Shown: one piece after another, positions 59,466 through 59,525 of the stretch
Numbering within the stretch: the stretch's first letter is position 1
Layout: each line of letters starts with the position of its first letter
DNA from: Flavobacterium plurextorum
GTDB lineage: Bacteria > Bacteroidota > Bacteroidia > Flavobacteriales > Flavobacteriaceae
DNA: 59,525 nt
Assembly (NCBI RefSeq): GCF_002217395.1
Contig: NZ_MUHD01000013.1
Location: forward strand, 1-59,525
Reading direction: 5' to 3'
Position numbers and translations under genes: made by a program
Notes under the pieces: generated by a model
The model's database searches: none
What the model was told of the DNA's origin: nothing
The model's input: only the letters and a program-made list of their open reading frames with translations

Positions 59466-59525
59466 AAGAGTTTGGCTAAAGCCTCTTTCATTACTAATAA
59501 ATGAACCAACATCTAAAGATGTTGG
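59465..59525. repeat. REP-like hairpins after the transposase, cut by the window end
   Basis: AAAGAG.TTT.GGCTAAAGCC.TCTTT (59465-59488) and CCAACATCTAAAGATGTTGG (59506-59525) are two hairpins, the second a perfect 8-base stem with loop TAAA. Both share a CTAAAG core and lie just after the transposase stop. They look like REP/terminal hairpins acted on by this enzyme class. The array may continue past the window. Confidence 0.65.

Overview
The window looks like chromosomal DNA of a Flavobacterium-type member of the Bacteroidota. The DNA is AT-rich and many promoters fit the Bacteroidota pattern (a -33 TTG and a -7 TAnnTTTG). Start sites often lack a Shine-Dalgarno sequence. The families are typical of the group: HisKA_3 kinases, two-gene transketolase, lipoproteins with SC/GC lipoboxes, PrcB-type proteins, and a MerR/B12-binding regulator beside carotenoid genes. 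Coding is dense on both strands and mostly core genome. There is no prophage, CRISPR array or rRNA operon.

Layout. 1-3.8 kb holds the translation cluster thrS-infC-rpmI-rplT; infC starts at ATA. 3.9-5.0 kb holds a Crp/Fnr regulator and an AhpD-like protein. 5.1-9.3 kb is a three-gene signalling unit: two tandem TPR lipoprotein histidine kinases, the second stripped of its ATP-binding residues, and a response regulator. 9.4-14.7 kb has a secreted nuclease-like protein, a secreted protein often labelled AsnB, and a second NarL-type two-component operon with two unknown proteins. 14.9-20.9 kb is a minus-strand housekeeping run: dnaB, accA, an EamA transporter, an LptF/G permease and tgt. 21-24.6 kb has a YdjC/ChbG deacetylase and a split transketolase whose halves are separated by an unknown secreted protein. 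24.6-27.7 kb has an FKBP-type lipoprotein with the decayed 3' end of a second copy beside it, an S4 RNA-binding protein, a phosphoribosyltransferase and aroK.

27.8-32.4 kb holds two copies of a tRNA-Lys/tRNA-Leu block, each with its own promoter and hairpins. They bracket about 4 kb with a quinone-oxidoreductase-like gene, an SDR gene, a divergent HxlR regulator with two operator-like palindromes, a small membrane protein and decayed sequence. 32.4-35.5 kb has a DUF4421-like outer-membrane protein, a serine hydrolase and a TPR protein. 35.6-40.8 kb is a light-response cluster: a CarH/LitR-like B12-binding MerR regulator, crtI, crtB, crtZ and a class I photolyase, with a palindrome over the crtI promoter and start codon. 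40.8-47.2 kb has an ABC1-kinase/TetR pair, a TIGR01777 epimerase, YceI, VOC, thioesterase and rmuC. 47.4-52.9 kb has a PrcB-like lipoprotein, an ECF sigma factor overlapping an anti-sigma/beta-barrel hybrid, MepB, an RluE-like pseudouridine synthase and TrmL. 53-59 kb is B12 uptake and salvage (BtuDCF-like ABC transporter, CobU, a BluB-CobT fusion). A single-domain IS200-like transposase follows, next to REP-like hairpins that run off the window end.

How the parts may connect: the B12 uptake/salvage genes could supply the adenosylcobalamin that the CarH-like regulator would need to sense light and control carotenoid and photolyase genes about 18 kb away. This link is inferred from gene content only. 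The strongest oddities are the dead/alive kinase pair, the ATA start of infC, the tandem-duplicated gene tail with its terminator, the duplicated tRNA block, the anti-sigma/beta-barrel hybrid, the BluB-CobT fusion and two Flavo-1-like RNA elements.
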